Source: Pseudomonadota bacterium (lineage in GTDB: Bacteria; Pseudomonadota; Alphaproteobacteria; Caulobacterales; Caulobacteraceae). Taken from it: a stretch of 31,891 nucleotides of DNA. The notes beneath the pieces are model-generated. The model saw only the letters and a program-made list of their open reading frames with translations, searched no databases and was not told the origin of the DNA. The position numbers and the translations under genes were made by a program. Below are positions 15,417 through 22,544 of the stretch, in pieces; within the stretch, counting starts at the first letter, position 1; every line of letters starts with the position of its first letter. The stretch spans positions 1-31,891 of the forward strand of contig JAFAEC010000230.1 in NCBI GenBank assembly GCA_023424215.1. The letters run 5' to 3'.

Positions 15417-15561
15417 TACGTTCAACATCTGATTCAGGCCTGCCCGCCCCCCGGCAAGACTGCTGGCCCTCCGTTCACCAAAACAGGTAGGAGAATGACA
15501 ACCTTGGATAGTTAGGCGTGCGTCAGCTCTGCATTCCGCGGAGTCATCCGGGGCAAGAACC

Positions 15562-15939
15562 ATGAAGAAGATCACCGTCGCTGCCGTTGGAGCAGCTTTG
15601 GCCATGAGCGCGTGTGCGACCCATCCCAACAACATCTCGGCCAGCTACGTCTCGCCGATGCACTATGCGAATTTCAGCTGCCCGCAGCTCGGTGAGGAGA
15701 ACCGCCGGGTCGCCGCCAAAGTCGCCGAGATCACCGCCAACCAGCGCAGCCGAGCCAATAACGACACCGCCGCCATGGCTGTTGGCCTCGTTGTTTTCTG
15801 GCCAGCCCTGTTCCTCCTCGCCAACGGCGACCAAAAGGAAGAGCTCAGCCGCCTGAAGGGGGAATACGACGCCATCCAGCAGGCCGCCATCCAGAAGGAA
15901 TGCGTCCGTGGCGGGTTCAGCCCCGGCGCCTTCACCTGA
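15562..15939 (+). CDS. Small lipoprotein of unknown function
   Basis: This 125-residue protein has a lipoprotein signal (MKKITVAAVGAALAMSACAT; lipobox MSAC). The mature part reads ISASYVSPMHYANFSCPQL, a helical stretch, then a hydrophobic segment (AAMAVGLVVFWPALFLLA) and a charged helix ending QKEELSRLKGEYDAIQQAA with a late cysteine. The YVSP..Y..FSC start and the internal FWPALFLLA segment recur in small lipoproteins of many proteobacteria, as I remember them, without known function. It lies downstream of the mmcB LexA region in the opposite direction. Confidence 0.75.
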   Translation: MKKITVAAVGAALAMSACATHPNNISASYVSPMHYANFSCPQLGEENRRVAAKVAEITANQRSRANNDTAAMAVGLVVFWPALFLLANGDQKEELSRLKGEYDAIQQAAIQKECVRGGFSPGAFT

Positions 15940-15946
15940 CCTGGCC

Positions 15947-15976
15947 GGCCGGGCGCGCTTTGACGGCCGCCCGGCC
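15947..15976. terminator. Bidirectional terminator-like hairpin
   Basis: GGCCGGGCG (15947-15955) and CGCCCGGCC (15968-15976) form a perfect 9-bp stem with a 12-base loop. It lies between the convergent small-lipoprotein gene and hslU. No long T-tract follows on either side, but position and strength fit a shared transcription end. Confidence 0.6.
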
Positions 15977-16033
15977 ATAGGCCGTCATGCCCCCGCAAAA
16001 GCTGTCGCCGCCGCTCTGACGGGCCGGCGCCGA

Positions 16034-17335
16034 CTACAGGATGAACCGGCTCAAATCGGCGTTCTTCGCCAGATCGGCCACGCGCTCCCGCACCTTTTCG
16101 CCGTCGAAGACGATGGTCTGGCCGGCGAGGTCCGAGGCCTTGAAGCTGGTCTCCTCCAGCACCCGCTCCAGCACCGTCTGAAGGCGGCGGGCGCCGATGT
16201 TCTCGACCGCCGAGTTGGCGGCCACCGCCGCGTCCGCCAGCGCCTCGACCGCGTCGTCCGTAAACTGCAGCGTGACGTCCTCGGTGGCCAGCAGGGCCTG
16301 GTTCTGGCGGATCAGATTGGCCTCGGGCTCCGTCAGGATGCGTCGGAAATCGTCACGGGTCAGCGCCTTCAGCTCGACCCGGATCGGCAGCCGGCCCTGC
16401 AGTTCCGGCAGAAGGTCCGAAGGCTTGGCCACGTGGAAGGCGCCCGAGGCGATGAACAGCACGTGGTCGGACTTCACCGGCCCGTACTTGGTCGACACCG
16501 TGGTGCCCTCGATCAGCGGCAGCAGGTCGCGCTGCACCCCCTCGCGGCTGACGTCGGCGCCGCGCGCCTCCGACCGCGCCGCCACCTTGTCGATCTCGTC
16601 GAGGAAGACGATGCCCTCGTTCTCGGCCAGCAGCAGCGCCTCCTTGGTCAGGCTCTCCTGATCCAGCAGCTTGTCGGATTCCTCGGTGACCAGCGGTCCC
16701 AAGGCGTCGCGGACCGGCAGCTTGACCGACTTCGTCCGGCCGCCGCCGAGCTTGCCCAGCATTTCGGACAGATTGATCATCCCGACGTTGCCCCCGCCCG
16801 GCAGGTCCAGCCCCTGGATCGGCGAGGCCGTGTCGGCCAGCTGGATCTCGATCTCCTTGTCGTCCAGCTCGCCGGCGCGCAGGCGCTTGCGGAAGGCGTC
16901 GCGCGTCGCCGGCTGCGAGCCCGGGCCGACGAGGGCATCGAGGATGCGCTCCTCGGCCTGACCCTCGGCGCGGGCCTTCACTCCCGAGCGCCGCTTGTCG
17001 CGCACCATGACCAGCGCCGCCTCGACGAGGTCGCGCATGATCTGGTCGACGTCGCGGCCGACGTAGCCGACCTCGGTGAACTTGGTCGCCTCGATCTTGA
17101 TGAAGGGGGCTCCGGCCAGCTTCGCCAGCCGGCGGGCGATCTCGGTCTTGCCCACCCCGGTGGGGCCGATCATCAGGATGTTCTTCGGCGTCACCTCGTC
17201 GCGCAGATCCTCCGGGACGCGCTTGCGGCGCCAGCGGTTGCGCAGGGCCACGGCGACTGCGCGCTTGGCGTCGTGCTGGCCGACGATGAAGCGGTCGAGC
17301 TCCGAAACGATTTCGCGGGGGGAGAGGTCGGTCAT
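16034..17335 (-). CDS. hslU: ATP-dependent protease ATPase subunit HslU
   Basis: This 433-residue AAA+ unfoldase feeds substrates to the HslV peptidase. Walker A is GPTGVGKT (57-64), the pore loop is GYVG (90-93), Walker B is IVFLDEID (242-249), and the I domain lies between them. The C-terminus ends LSRFIL, the conserved tail that docks into HslV. Length is standard. hslV is not adjacent: it lies about 13 kb to the right on the other strand. The next gene upstream, an exported NTF2-like protein, is in the same direction, 19 bases away. Confidence 0.97.
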   Translation of the reverse strand: MTDLSPREIVSELDRFIVGQHDAKRAVAVALRNRWRRKRVPEDLRDEVTPKNILMIGPTGVGKTEIARRLAKLAGAPFIKIEATKFTEVGYVGRDVDQIMRDLVEAALVMVRDKRRSGVKARAEGQAEERILDALVGPGSQPATRDAFRKRLRAGELDDKEIEIQLADTASPIQGLDLPGGGNVGMINLSEMLGKLGGGRTKSVKLPVRDALGPLVTEESDKLLDQESLTKEALLLAENEGIVFLDEIDKVAARSEARGADVSREGVQRDLLPLIEGTTVSTKYGPVKSDHVLFIASGAFHVAKPSDLLPELQGRLPIRVELKALTRDDFRRILTEPEANLIRQNQALLATEDVTLQFTDDAVEALADAAVAANSAVENIGARRLQTVLERVLEETSFKASDLAGQTIVFDGEKVRERVADLAKNADLSRFIL

Positions 17336-17354
17336 GAGCCGCAGATAGGACGCC

Positions 17355-18272
17355 TTATCCGCCGGCGGGAGGGGGCGTCGGCGCCGCAGGCGCGGCCGGC
17401 GGCGCCGGAGGCGGCGGCGGAGCGGGGATCAGCTGCGCCAGCACGATCCGCCAGCCGGCCTCCTGCCTCTGCCACAGCCGGACGTAATGACCGGTCCGCT
17501 CGCTCCCGTTCCGCGCCCATACGGCCGGACCGTAGGTCCAGACGAGGTCGCCGTCCGCCGACTGGCCGCCCCCCTCGGTGGGGCCGAACCGGAAGGTCGC
17601 CGGCCAGCCGTCCAGCGCCGCGGAGAAAGCCTCCCGTCCGATCGCCGGCGGACGCGGAGCCACGTACAGCCGTCCGCTGTCAGCCATGACCGCAAGGTGC
17701 GCCGCCTTCTGGTCGACAGCGGCGGCCCGGGCGAGGTCGGCCTCCCCTTCCCGCACCTCGGCGAAGGCCTGATCCGCGGTGAGCGGGGCCAGCGACTCCG
17801 GCGCTGGCTCCAGGATCACCGGATCGCTGTCCGGGCCCGGCACGTCTGCGGCGCTGGCTCCGGAACCGCCGTCATAGACCCATTTCCACGAACCGTCGGA
17901 CTGCCGCTTCCAGATGGTGAAGTAGTGCCCCGTCCGCTGGCCGCCGACCGCCACGCCGCCGGTGGTGAAGCCCAGGTCTCCCGAGCGGGCGATGCCGGCG
18001 AAGTTGGGCCACCACTCCAGCAGGGGCTCGTCGGCCGGTCGCGGCCGGTCCGGATAGACTTCGCCGATGCGCTGGGCGCGACCTCCAGCGATCACGATGG
18101 CTTCCGGCACGGACCATTTGTTGAAACTGCCGGCGATCCCCAGCGCCGGGGCGTCGGCGGCGAACGCCCGTTCGGCCGCGACAACGGGTGCGGCGTCGGG
18201 CGCGGCGTCGGACTGCCGGGCGGAAGCGGGTGAGCCGGCCGCCAGGGCGGCGACGAAAGCAAGCGTGAGCAT
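17355..18272 (-). CDS. Exported protein with two NTF2-like (DUF4440-type) repeats
   Basis: This 305-residue protein has a signal peptide (MLTLAFVAALAAGSPASARQ) and two similar domains. The first (about 28-140) contains ERAFAADAPALGIAGSFNKW and GQRTGHYFTIWKRQSDGSWK. The second (about 165-285) contains EREGEADLAR-like sequence (EVREGEADLARAAAVDQKA) and SERTGHYVRLWQRQEAGWR. The shared RTGHY....W.RQ..GW block shows an internal duplication. The last 25 residues are almost only Pro and Ala. The domain type resembles SnoaL/DUF4440 ketosteroid-isomerase-like folds, which bind small molecules. No catalytic role can be assigned. It ends 19 bases before hslU and may share its mRNA. Confidence 0.75.
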   Translation of the reverse strand: MLTLAFVAALAAGSPASARQSDAAPDAAPVVAAERAFAADAPALGIAGSFNKWSVPEAIVIAGGRAQRIGEVYPDRPRPADEPLLEWWPNFAGIARSGDLGFTTGGVAVGGQRTGHYFTIWKRQSDGSWKWVYDGGSGASAADVPGPDSDPVILEPAPESLAPLTADQAFAEVREGEADLARAAAVDQKAAHLAVMADSGRLYVAPRPPAIGREAFSAALDGWPATFRFGPTEGGGQSADGDLVWTYGPAVWARNGSERTGHYVRLWQRQEAGWRIVLAQLIPAPPPPPAPPAAPAAPTPPPAGG

Positions 18273-18303
18273 CGGTGTCCTCCGCCCGGCAGGGAAGCGC
18301 GGC

Positions 18304-18374
18304 GGACAGCGTCCTGTCCCGTTAAATCGCCGAAAGGTGCGCCGCCGCCCTTGCGGCCGGACGGTTGTCCGGCC
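18304..18374. repeat. Two hairpins in a divergent intergenic region
   Basis: GGACAG-CGTC-CTGTCC (18304-18319) and GGCCGGAC-GGTT-GTCCGGCC (18355-18374) are perfect inverted repeats of 6 and 8 bp with 4-base loops. They lie between the divergent NTF2-like gene and the first small exported-protein gene. Divergent placement argues against termination and for operator or leader structure. Confidence 0.5.
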
Positions 18375-18394
18375 CGACCCGGCTTGCCGCGAGC

Positions 18395-18443
18395 GGATAT
18401 CAGTGTTCTGATCGACGGCTCACCGATCGACCAGGGGATATCC
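18395..18443. repeat. Nested short repeats before the first small exported-protein gene
   Basis: GATCGAC occurs twice (18410-18416 and 18425-18431) with a 15-base period. It is flanked by GGATATC (18395-18401) and GGATATCC (18436-18443). The last copy abuts the ATG at 18444 and overlaps the region of the Shine-Dalgarno (AGGGG, 18433-18437). Spacing suggests an operator, but no known consensus is recognised. Confidence 0.4.
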
Positions 18444-18740
18444 ATGCTGACCATCACCTTGCTGGCCCTGACGCTGGCGGCCCCCGAAGTCGGCTCGGGC
18501 CAGGTCGCCGTCATCGCCGCCGCGCCCGCGCCCGCCGAGGCGCGCCGCGAGGAGGGGGAGCCGACGACGCGGCGAGTCTGCCGTCTCGAGCGCGCCACCG
18601 GGTCCAACATGCAGCAGCGTGTCTGCCGCGACGTGCCGCGGGCCGGCATGCAGGATCAGCAGACGCGTGAGTTCATGCGGGCCCAGCAACGCGTCCGCCT
18701 CCCCGACGAGGGCGACATCACCCCCGGCGGCCCGAGCTGA
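18444..18740 (+). CDS. Small exported protein, TGSN/QDQ motif family (copy 1)
   Basis: This 98-residue protein has a hydrophobic N-terminus (MLTITLLALTLAAPEVGSG) and an Ala/Pro/Glu linker. A conserved block follows at about 46-92: RRVCRLERATGSN, QRVCRDVPRAGMQDQ, TREFMRAQQRVR. The two cysteines (VCR ... VCR) could form a disulfide. The next gene encodes a paralogue with 32 of 47 identical residues across this block. Short exported proteins with a C-R-x-E-x-x-T-G-S-x pattern occur in Caulobacterales and sphingomonads; no function is known to me. The ATG at 18444 has AGGGG upstream. Confidence 0.75.
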   Translation: MLTITLLALTLAAPEVGSGQVAVIAAAPAPAEARREEGEPTTRRVCRLERATGSNMQQRVCRDVPRAGMQDQQTREFMRAQQRVRLPDEGDITPGGPS

Positions 18741-18811
18741 CGGCGGCGCTTGCAATCGGCGTTACTTGAACATTAGGTTGCACCCCGCCCCAGAGGTCCC
18801 AGGAATACGCC

Positions 18812-19087
18812 ATGCTCGCCGCCTCGCTCGCCGCCCTGACGCTCGGCTTCGCGCCCCTCCAGGCGGCGCCGCAGCAGCCCCCGGAAGATGTGACCCGGTT
18901 GCCGCCGGTCGACGCCACGGCGGCCGAGCCCGAGCCGGAAACCCGTCGGGTCTGCCGGTTCGAGACGGTGACCGGCTCCAACCGGCGGACCCGGGTGTGC
19001 CGCAACGTGCCCCGCCAGGGCGTGCAGGATCAGGCCACGCGCGACTTCATGCGCGACAACCAGCGCGTCCGCACGCCGGACGTCTGA
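18812..19087 (+). CDS. Small exported protein, TGSN/QDQ motif family (copy 2)
   Basis: This 91-residue protein is a tandem paralogue of the preceding gene. It has a signal-like N-terminus (MLAASLAALTLGFAPLQAAP) and the shared block RRVCRFETVTGSN, TRVCRNVPRQGVQDQ, TRDFMRDNQRVR. It lacks the extra C-terminal residues of copy 1. The 71-base gap between the copies has its own AT-rich island (18762-18782), so it may have its own promoter. The stop lies six bases from the convergent folC stop. Confidence 0.75.
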   Translation: MLAASLAALTLGFAPLQAAPQQPPEDVTRLPPVDATAAEPEPETRRVCRFETVTGSNRRTRVCRNVPRQGVQDQATRDFMRDNQRVRTPDV

Positions 19088-19093
19088 CCGGAC

Positions 19094-20368
19094 TCAATCC
19101 GGCCAGGTCTCGCGCGCCGCGCCCAGCACCTCTCCGGCCAGATAGAGCGAGCCGCAGATCACCACCCGACCGGCGCCCAGCCGCAGGGCCTGGGGAAGGG
19201 CTTCTGCGACGCTCGCCATCGGCTGCGCACCCAGTCCGTGGCCGCGCGCCACCGCCGCCAGGGCCTCGGGATCCGCCGAAGCGCCCTCGAACGACACGGT
19301 GAAAACGGCCGCGCCCGAGCCGCCCAGCGCTTCGAAGAAGCCGCCGGCGTCCTTGTTCGCCAGCATGCCGACGATCAGGGCCGTCGGCCGGGGCGCCTTC
19401 GCCTGGCGCTCCGCCAGCGCTTCCGCCAGCGCCCGGCCGGCGTGCGGATTGTGCCCCCCGTCCAGCCACAGCTCCGCGTCGGCCGCCCTGGCCGCCTCGC
19501 CGAACGGGCCGCTCGTCAGACGCTGCATCCGCGCCGGCCACCGCACCTCCCGCAGCCCGCGCGCGATCGCCGCTTCGGGCAGGTCGAGCTCGAGCGCCAC
19601 GGCGACGGCGAGGCCCGCATTGGAGATCTGATGGGGGCCGGCGAGCGCCGGGGCGGGGAGGTCGAGGAAGCGCGTCTGGTCCTGGAAGGCCAGACCTCCG
19701 CGTTCGCTCCAGGCGTCGAAGTCCACGCCCATTACGGTCAGCGGCGCGTGGACCGCCGCCGCGGCGGCCTCGATCTCGGCCATGGCCGCCTCGGCCTGCC
19801 GCGCGATCAGGCCCCGCGCGCCGGCCTTGAGGACTCCGGCCTTCTCCCTCGCGATCCCGCCGAGAGAGTCGCCCAGGAACTCGGCGTGGTCGAGGTCGAC
19901 CGGCGTGATCACGCTCAGCAGCGGCCGCTCGATCACATTGGTGGCGTCCAGCACCCCGCCAAGCCCGACCTCGACGATCGCCAGGTCGGCCGGCGTCTCG
20001 CTCATGGCCACGAAGGCCGCCGCGGTGATGCTCTCGAACACCGTCGCGTCAAGGCCCGGGGCCTCCACGCGGTCAAGCACGCCGTTGAGCCGCGCGTCGT
20101 CGATCAGGCGCCCCGCCAGCCGGATGCGCTCGTTGAACCGGACCAGATGAGGCGAGGTGTAGGCGTGGACGCGCAGACCGGCCGCCTCGGCGATGGCGCG
20201 AATGAAGGCGACCGTGGAGCCCTTGCCGTTGGTCCCCGCCACATGGATCACGGGAGGCAATCGATGCTGCGGATCCCCCAGCGCCGCGCACAGGGCGCGC
20301 ATCCGGTCGAGTGACAGGTCGATGCGCTGCGGATGTCGCGCGCGCAGGCGTTCGGAGATCGGATCCAT
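19094..20368 (-). CDS. folC: Bifunctional dihydrofolate synthase / folylpolyglutamate synthase
   Basis: This 424-residue Mur-ligase-like enzyme adds glutamate to dihydropteroate and to folates. The P-loop is GTNGKGS (45-51) in VIHVAGTNGKGST, followed by YTSPHLVRFNERIRL, the folate-family motif. DLDHAEFLGDSLGGIAREKA and LWLDGGHNPHAGRALAE complete the ligase signature. It is the last gene of the leftward trp-accD block, 10 bases after accD. Co-transcription with accD and trp genes is common in alphaproteobacteria. Confidence 0.96.
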   Translation of the reverse strand: MDPISERLRARHPQRIDLSLDRMRALCAALGDPQHRLPPVIHVAGTNGKGSTVAFIRAIAEAAGLRVHAYTSPHLVRFNERIRLAGRLIDDARLNGVLDRVEAPGLDATVFESITAAAFVAMSETPADLAIVEVGLGGVLDATNVIERPLLSVITPVDLDHAEFLGDSLGGIAREKAGVLKAGARGLIARQAEAAMAEIEAAAAAVHAPLTVMGVDFDAWSERGGLAFQDQTRFLDLPAPALAGPHQISNAGLAVAVALELDLPEAAIARGLREVRWPARMQRLTSGPFGEAARAADAELWLDGGHNPHAGRALAEALAERQAKAPRPTALIVGMLANKDAGGFFEALGGSGAAVFTVSFEGASADPEALAAVARGHGLGAQPMASVAEALPQALRLGAGRVVICGSLYLAGEVLGAARETWPD

Positions 20369-20378
20369 CGGGCCGCTT

Positions 20379-21272
20379 CTAGGCCGCCCGGCGCGTCCCG
20401 CCCATCAGCATCGAAAGGATATGGCCGATGACGCGCGGCAGGTCGGCGCGGGTGACGACCTTGTCGACCATCCCCTTCTCCTGCAGGTACTCGGCGCGCT
20501 GGAAGCCGGGGGGCAGCTTCTCGCGGATGGTCGCCTCGATCACGCGCGGCCCGGCGAAGCCGATCAGGGCCCCCGGCTCGGCCAGGTGGACGTCGCCCAG
20601 CATGGCGTAGCTGGCGGTCACCCCGCCGGTGGTCGGGTCGGTGAGGACGACGACGAACGGCAGTTGCGCGGTCTTCAGCTCCTGGATGGCCAGGGTGGTG
20701 CGGGCCATCTGCATCAGCGACAGCGCGCCTTCCTGCATGCGGGCCCCGCCCGCCGCCGTGAAGCAGACCAGCGGCACGCCGCGCCCGACCGCCTCGCGCG
20801 CCGCCTTGATGAAGGCCTCGCCCGCGGCCATGCCCAGCGAGCCGCCCATGAAGGTGAAGTCCTGGACGATGACCACCGCGTCGGTCCCGCCAACCTGGCC
20901 GAAGCCGATGGCCATGGTGTCCTTGCGGCCGGCCGCCTTGCGCGCCGCATCGAGCCGCTGGCGGTAGGGCTTGCCGTCGGAAAACTTCAGCGGGTCCTCG
21001 GGGACGTCCGGCGTCTCGATCGACTCGTAGTCGCCATCGTCGAAGGTGAACTTCAGCCGGGTCGGCGCGTCGATGCGCATGTGCCGGCCCGACGGCGTCA
21101 CCCACAGCGAGCCCTCGAGGTCCGACCGGTACAGCATCTCGCCGGTGTCGGGATCCTTGACCCACAGGTTGTCGGGCGTGTCGCGCCGGCTGACGATCTT
21201 GCGCACGCCGGGGGCGAAGCGGCTCAGCCAGCCGCCGCGCTTCTCGGTCTGGGGCTTGTTCTTGTCGACCAT
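20379..21272 (-). CDS. accD: Acetyl-CoA carboxylase carboxyltransferase subunit beta
   Basis: This 297-residue subunit, with AccA, transfers carboxyl from biotin to acetyl-CoA to make malonyl-CoA. The crotonase-type core is clear: TDAVVIVQDFTFMGGSLGM, CFTAAGGARMQEGALSLMQM, VVLTDPTTGGVTASYAMLGD and AEPGALIGFAGPRVIE. The N-terminal zinc ribbon of the E. coli protein is not preserved: its four cysteine positions are D40, T43, T59 and G62, with the original 2-16-2 spacing retained. The ATG at 21272 lies ten bases after the trpA stop; a longer open frame running into trpA is rejected. Confidence 0.95.
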   Translation of the reverse strand: MVDKNKPQTEKRGGWLSRFAPGVRKIVSRRDTPDNLWVKDPDTGEMLYRSDLEGSLWVTPSGRHMRIDAPTRLKFTFDDGDYESIETPDVPEDPLKFSDGKPYRQRLDAARKAAGRKDTMAIGFGQVGGTDAVVIVQDFTFMGGSLGMAAGEAFIKAAREAVGRGVPLVCFTAAGGARMQEGALSLMQMARTTLAIQELKTAQLPFVVVLTDPTTGGVTASYAMLGDVHLAEPGALIGFAGPRVIEATIREKLPPGFQRAEYLQEKGMVDKVVTRADLPRVIGHILSMLMGGTRRAA

Positions 21273-21282
21273 GGGCGGGCCT

Positions 21283-22113
21283 TTAGACGGTTTCCGTCGC
21301 CCGCGCATCCCTGACGGCGTCGGACAGGGCCCGGACCTTCGCAAGAACGCGCGGCGCGGCCGGGACGTTCTCCGCCAGCGCCGCCGCCACCTCGTCGACC
21401 AGCACCGAGCCGGCCACCACCGCATCGGCGACGCGGGCGATCTCGGCCGCCCGCTGCGGCGTCCTGACCCCGAAGCCCACCGCGACCGGCAGGCCCGAGG
21501 CCCGGCGGACCCGCTCCACCGCCGGCGCCACCGACCCGGCGTCCGCCTCCTTGACGCCGGTCACCCCGGCCACAGAGACGTAATAGACGAAGCCGGACGT
21601 GCCCTGCGCGATCACCTTCAGCCGGGCGTCATCGGAGGTCGGGGTGGCCAGCCGGATCAGCGACACCTCGGCGGCGTCCAGGGCCTCCGTCAGAGCCCCG
21701 GCCTCCTCCGGCGGACAGTCGACGACGATCACCCCGTCCACGCCGGCCGCCGCAGCGTCGCGGGCGAAGGCCTGGTAGCCGTAGCTCTCGATCGGATTGA
21801 GGTAGCCCATCAGAATGAGCGGCGTGTCGGCGTCGCCGGCGCGGAAGGCTGCGGCCAGCGCCAGCGTCCCCTTCAGGCTCAGGCCGGCCTTCAGGCCGCG
21901 CAGGGCGGCCCGCTGGATCGGCGGCCCCTCGGCCATGGGGTCGGAGAAGGGGAAGCCCAGTTCAATGATGTCCGCCCCCGCCGCCGGAAGGCCGCGGAGA
22001 ATCTCGAGGGCCTCGTCGCGGGACGGGTCGCCGGCCATGACGTAGGCGACGAAGCCGGCCCGCCCCTCCGCCTTCAGGGCGGCGAAGCGGGCGTCGATGC
22101 GGCGTGTGGTCAT
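21283..22113 (-). CDS. trpA: Tryptophan synthase alpha subunit
   Basis: This 276-residue TIM-barrel subunit cleaves indole-3-glycerol phosphate to indole, passed to TrpB. E51 in IIELGFPFSDP is the catalytic glutamate (E. coli E49). The position of E. coli D60 is E62 in PMAEGPPIQ. The phosphate-binding GFGVRTPQRA and the segment YYVSVAGVTGVK are present. The ATG at 22113 overlaps the stop of a small exported-protein gene that separates it from trpB. Length and overall motif set are normal. Confidence 0.96.
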   Translation of the reverse strand: MTTRRIDARFAALKAEGRAGFVAYVMAGDPSRDEALEILRGLPAAGADIIELGFPFSDPMAEGPPIQRAALRGLKAGLSLKGTLALAAAFRAGDADTPLILMGYLNPIESYGYQAFARDAAAAGVDGVIVVDCPPEEAGALTEALDAAEVSLIRLATPTSDDARLKVIAQGTSGFVYYVSVAGVTGVKEADAGSVAPAVERVRRASGLPVAVGFGVRTPQRAAEIARVADAVVAGSVLVDEVAAALAENVPAAPRVLAKVRALSDAVRDARATETV

Positions 22114-22538
22114 TGCTGCGGCGCGGGCTCCGCGGCGGGCTGTCCGGCGCAGACGTCCCCCGGGATGGGCCCGAAGCCGAGGTAGCCGACCGCCTCCGGC
22201 CCCGCCGGCCGGGAGGTGTCGTAGAAGGCCTGCATCTGCAGCCCGTCGCATCCGTCGCCGTCCCGGCGCCGGATGAAGACCACGCGGTTGTCCTCGCCTC
22301 CGGCCGGGATCCAGCCCTTGGTCTGCAGATCGGCCACATAGGCGTCGGCGAGGGCGCCGATGCCCGCCAGCGGGGCGCTGACGCAGAAGGCGCGGCCGGC
22401 GAGGCCGTAGAGGTTGCCGCAGTCGGGGGCGAGGGTCGCGCCCGGCAGCACCATCTGCTCTGGGGTCGCGGGTGCGTCCTGGGCCGCGGCCGGCGCGGCC
22501 AGGAGAGCCGCCGCGGCGGCGAGGATGAGGGTGTTCAT
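22110..22538 (-). CDS. Exported protein of unknown function inside the trp operon
   Basis: This 142-residue protein has a signal peptide (MNTLILAAAAALLAAPAAAQ) and a cysteine-containing mature domain: LAPDCGNLYGLAGRAFCVSA, ADAYVADLQTKGW, DNRVVFIRRRDGDGCDGLQM and GDVCAGQPA near the end. Four cysteines suggest two disulfides. It begins 6 bases after the trpB stop, and its stop overlaps the trpA start (ATGA), so it must be translated with them. I do not recognise the family. An exported protein has no obvious part in tryptophan synthesis. Confidence 0.8.
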   Translation of the reverse strand: MNTLILAAAAALLAAPAAAQDAPATPEQMVLPGATLAPDCGNLYGLAGRAFCVSAPLAGIGALADAYVADLQTKGWIPAGGEDNRVVFIRRRDGDGCDGLQMQAFYDTSRPAGPEAVGYLGFGPIPGDVCAGQPAAEPAPQQ

Positions 22539-22544
22539 GATGTC

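Noticed and set aside
15495..15515. A six-codon reading frame (MTTLDS) after AGGAG, upstream of the small lipoprotein
   Set aside because: The spacing between AGGAG and the ATG is too short for good initiation, and nothing suggests a leader-peptide attenuator.
15908..17689. A 593-residue open frame on the plus strand opposite hslU
   Set aside because: It is the reverse-frame shadow of hslU and its neighbour; the Arg/Asp/His-rich sequence has no recognisable domain.
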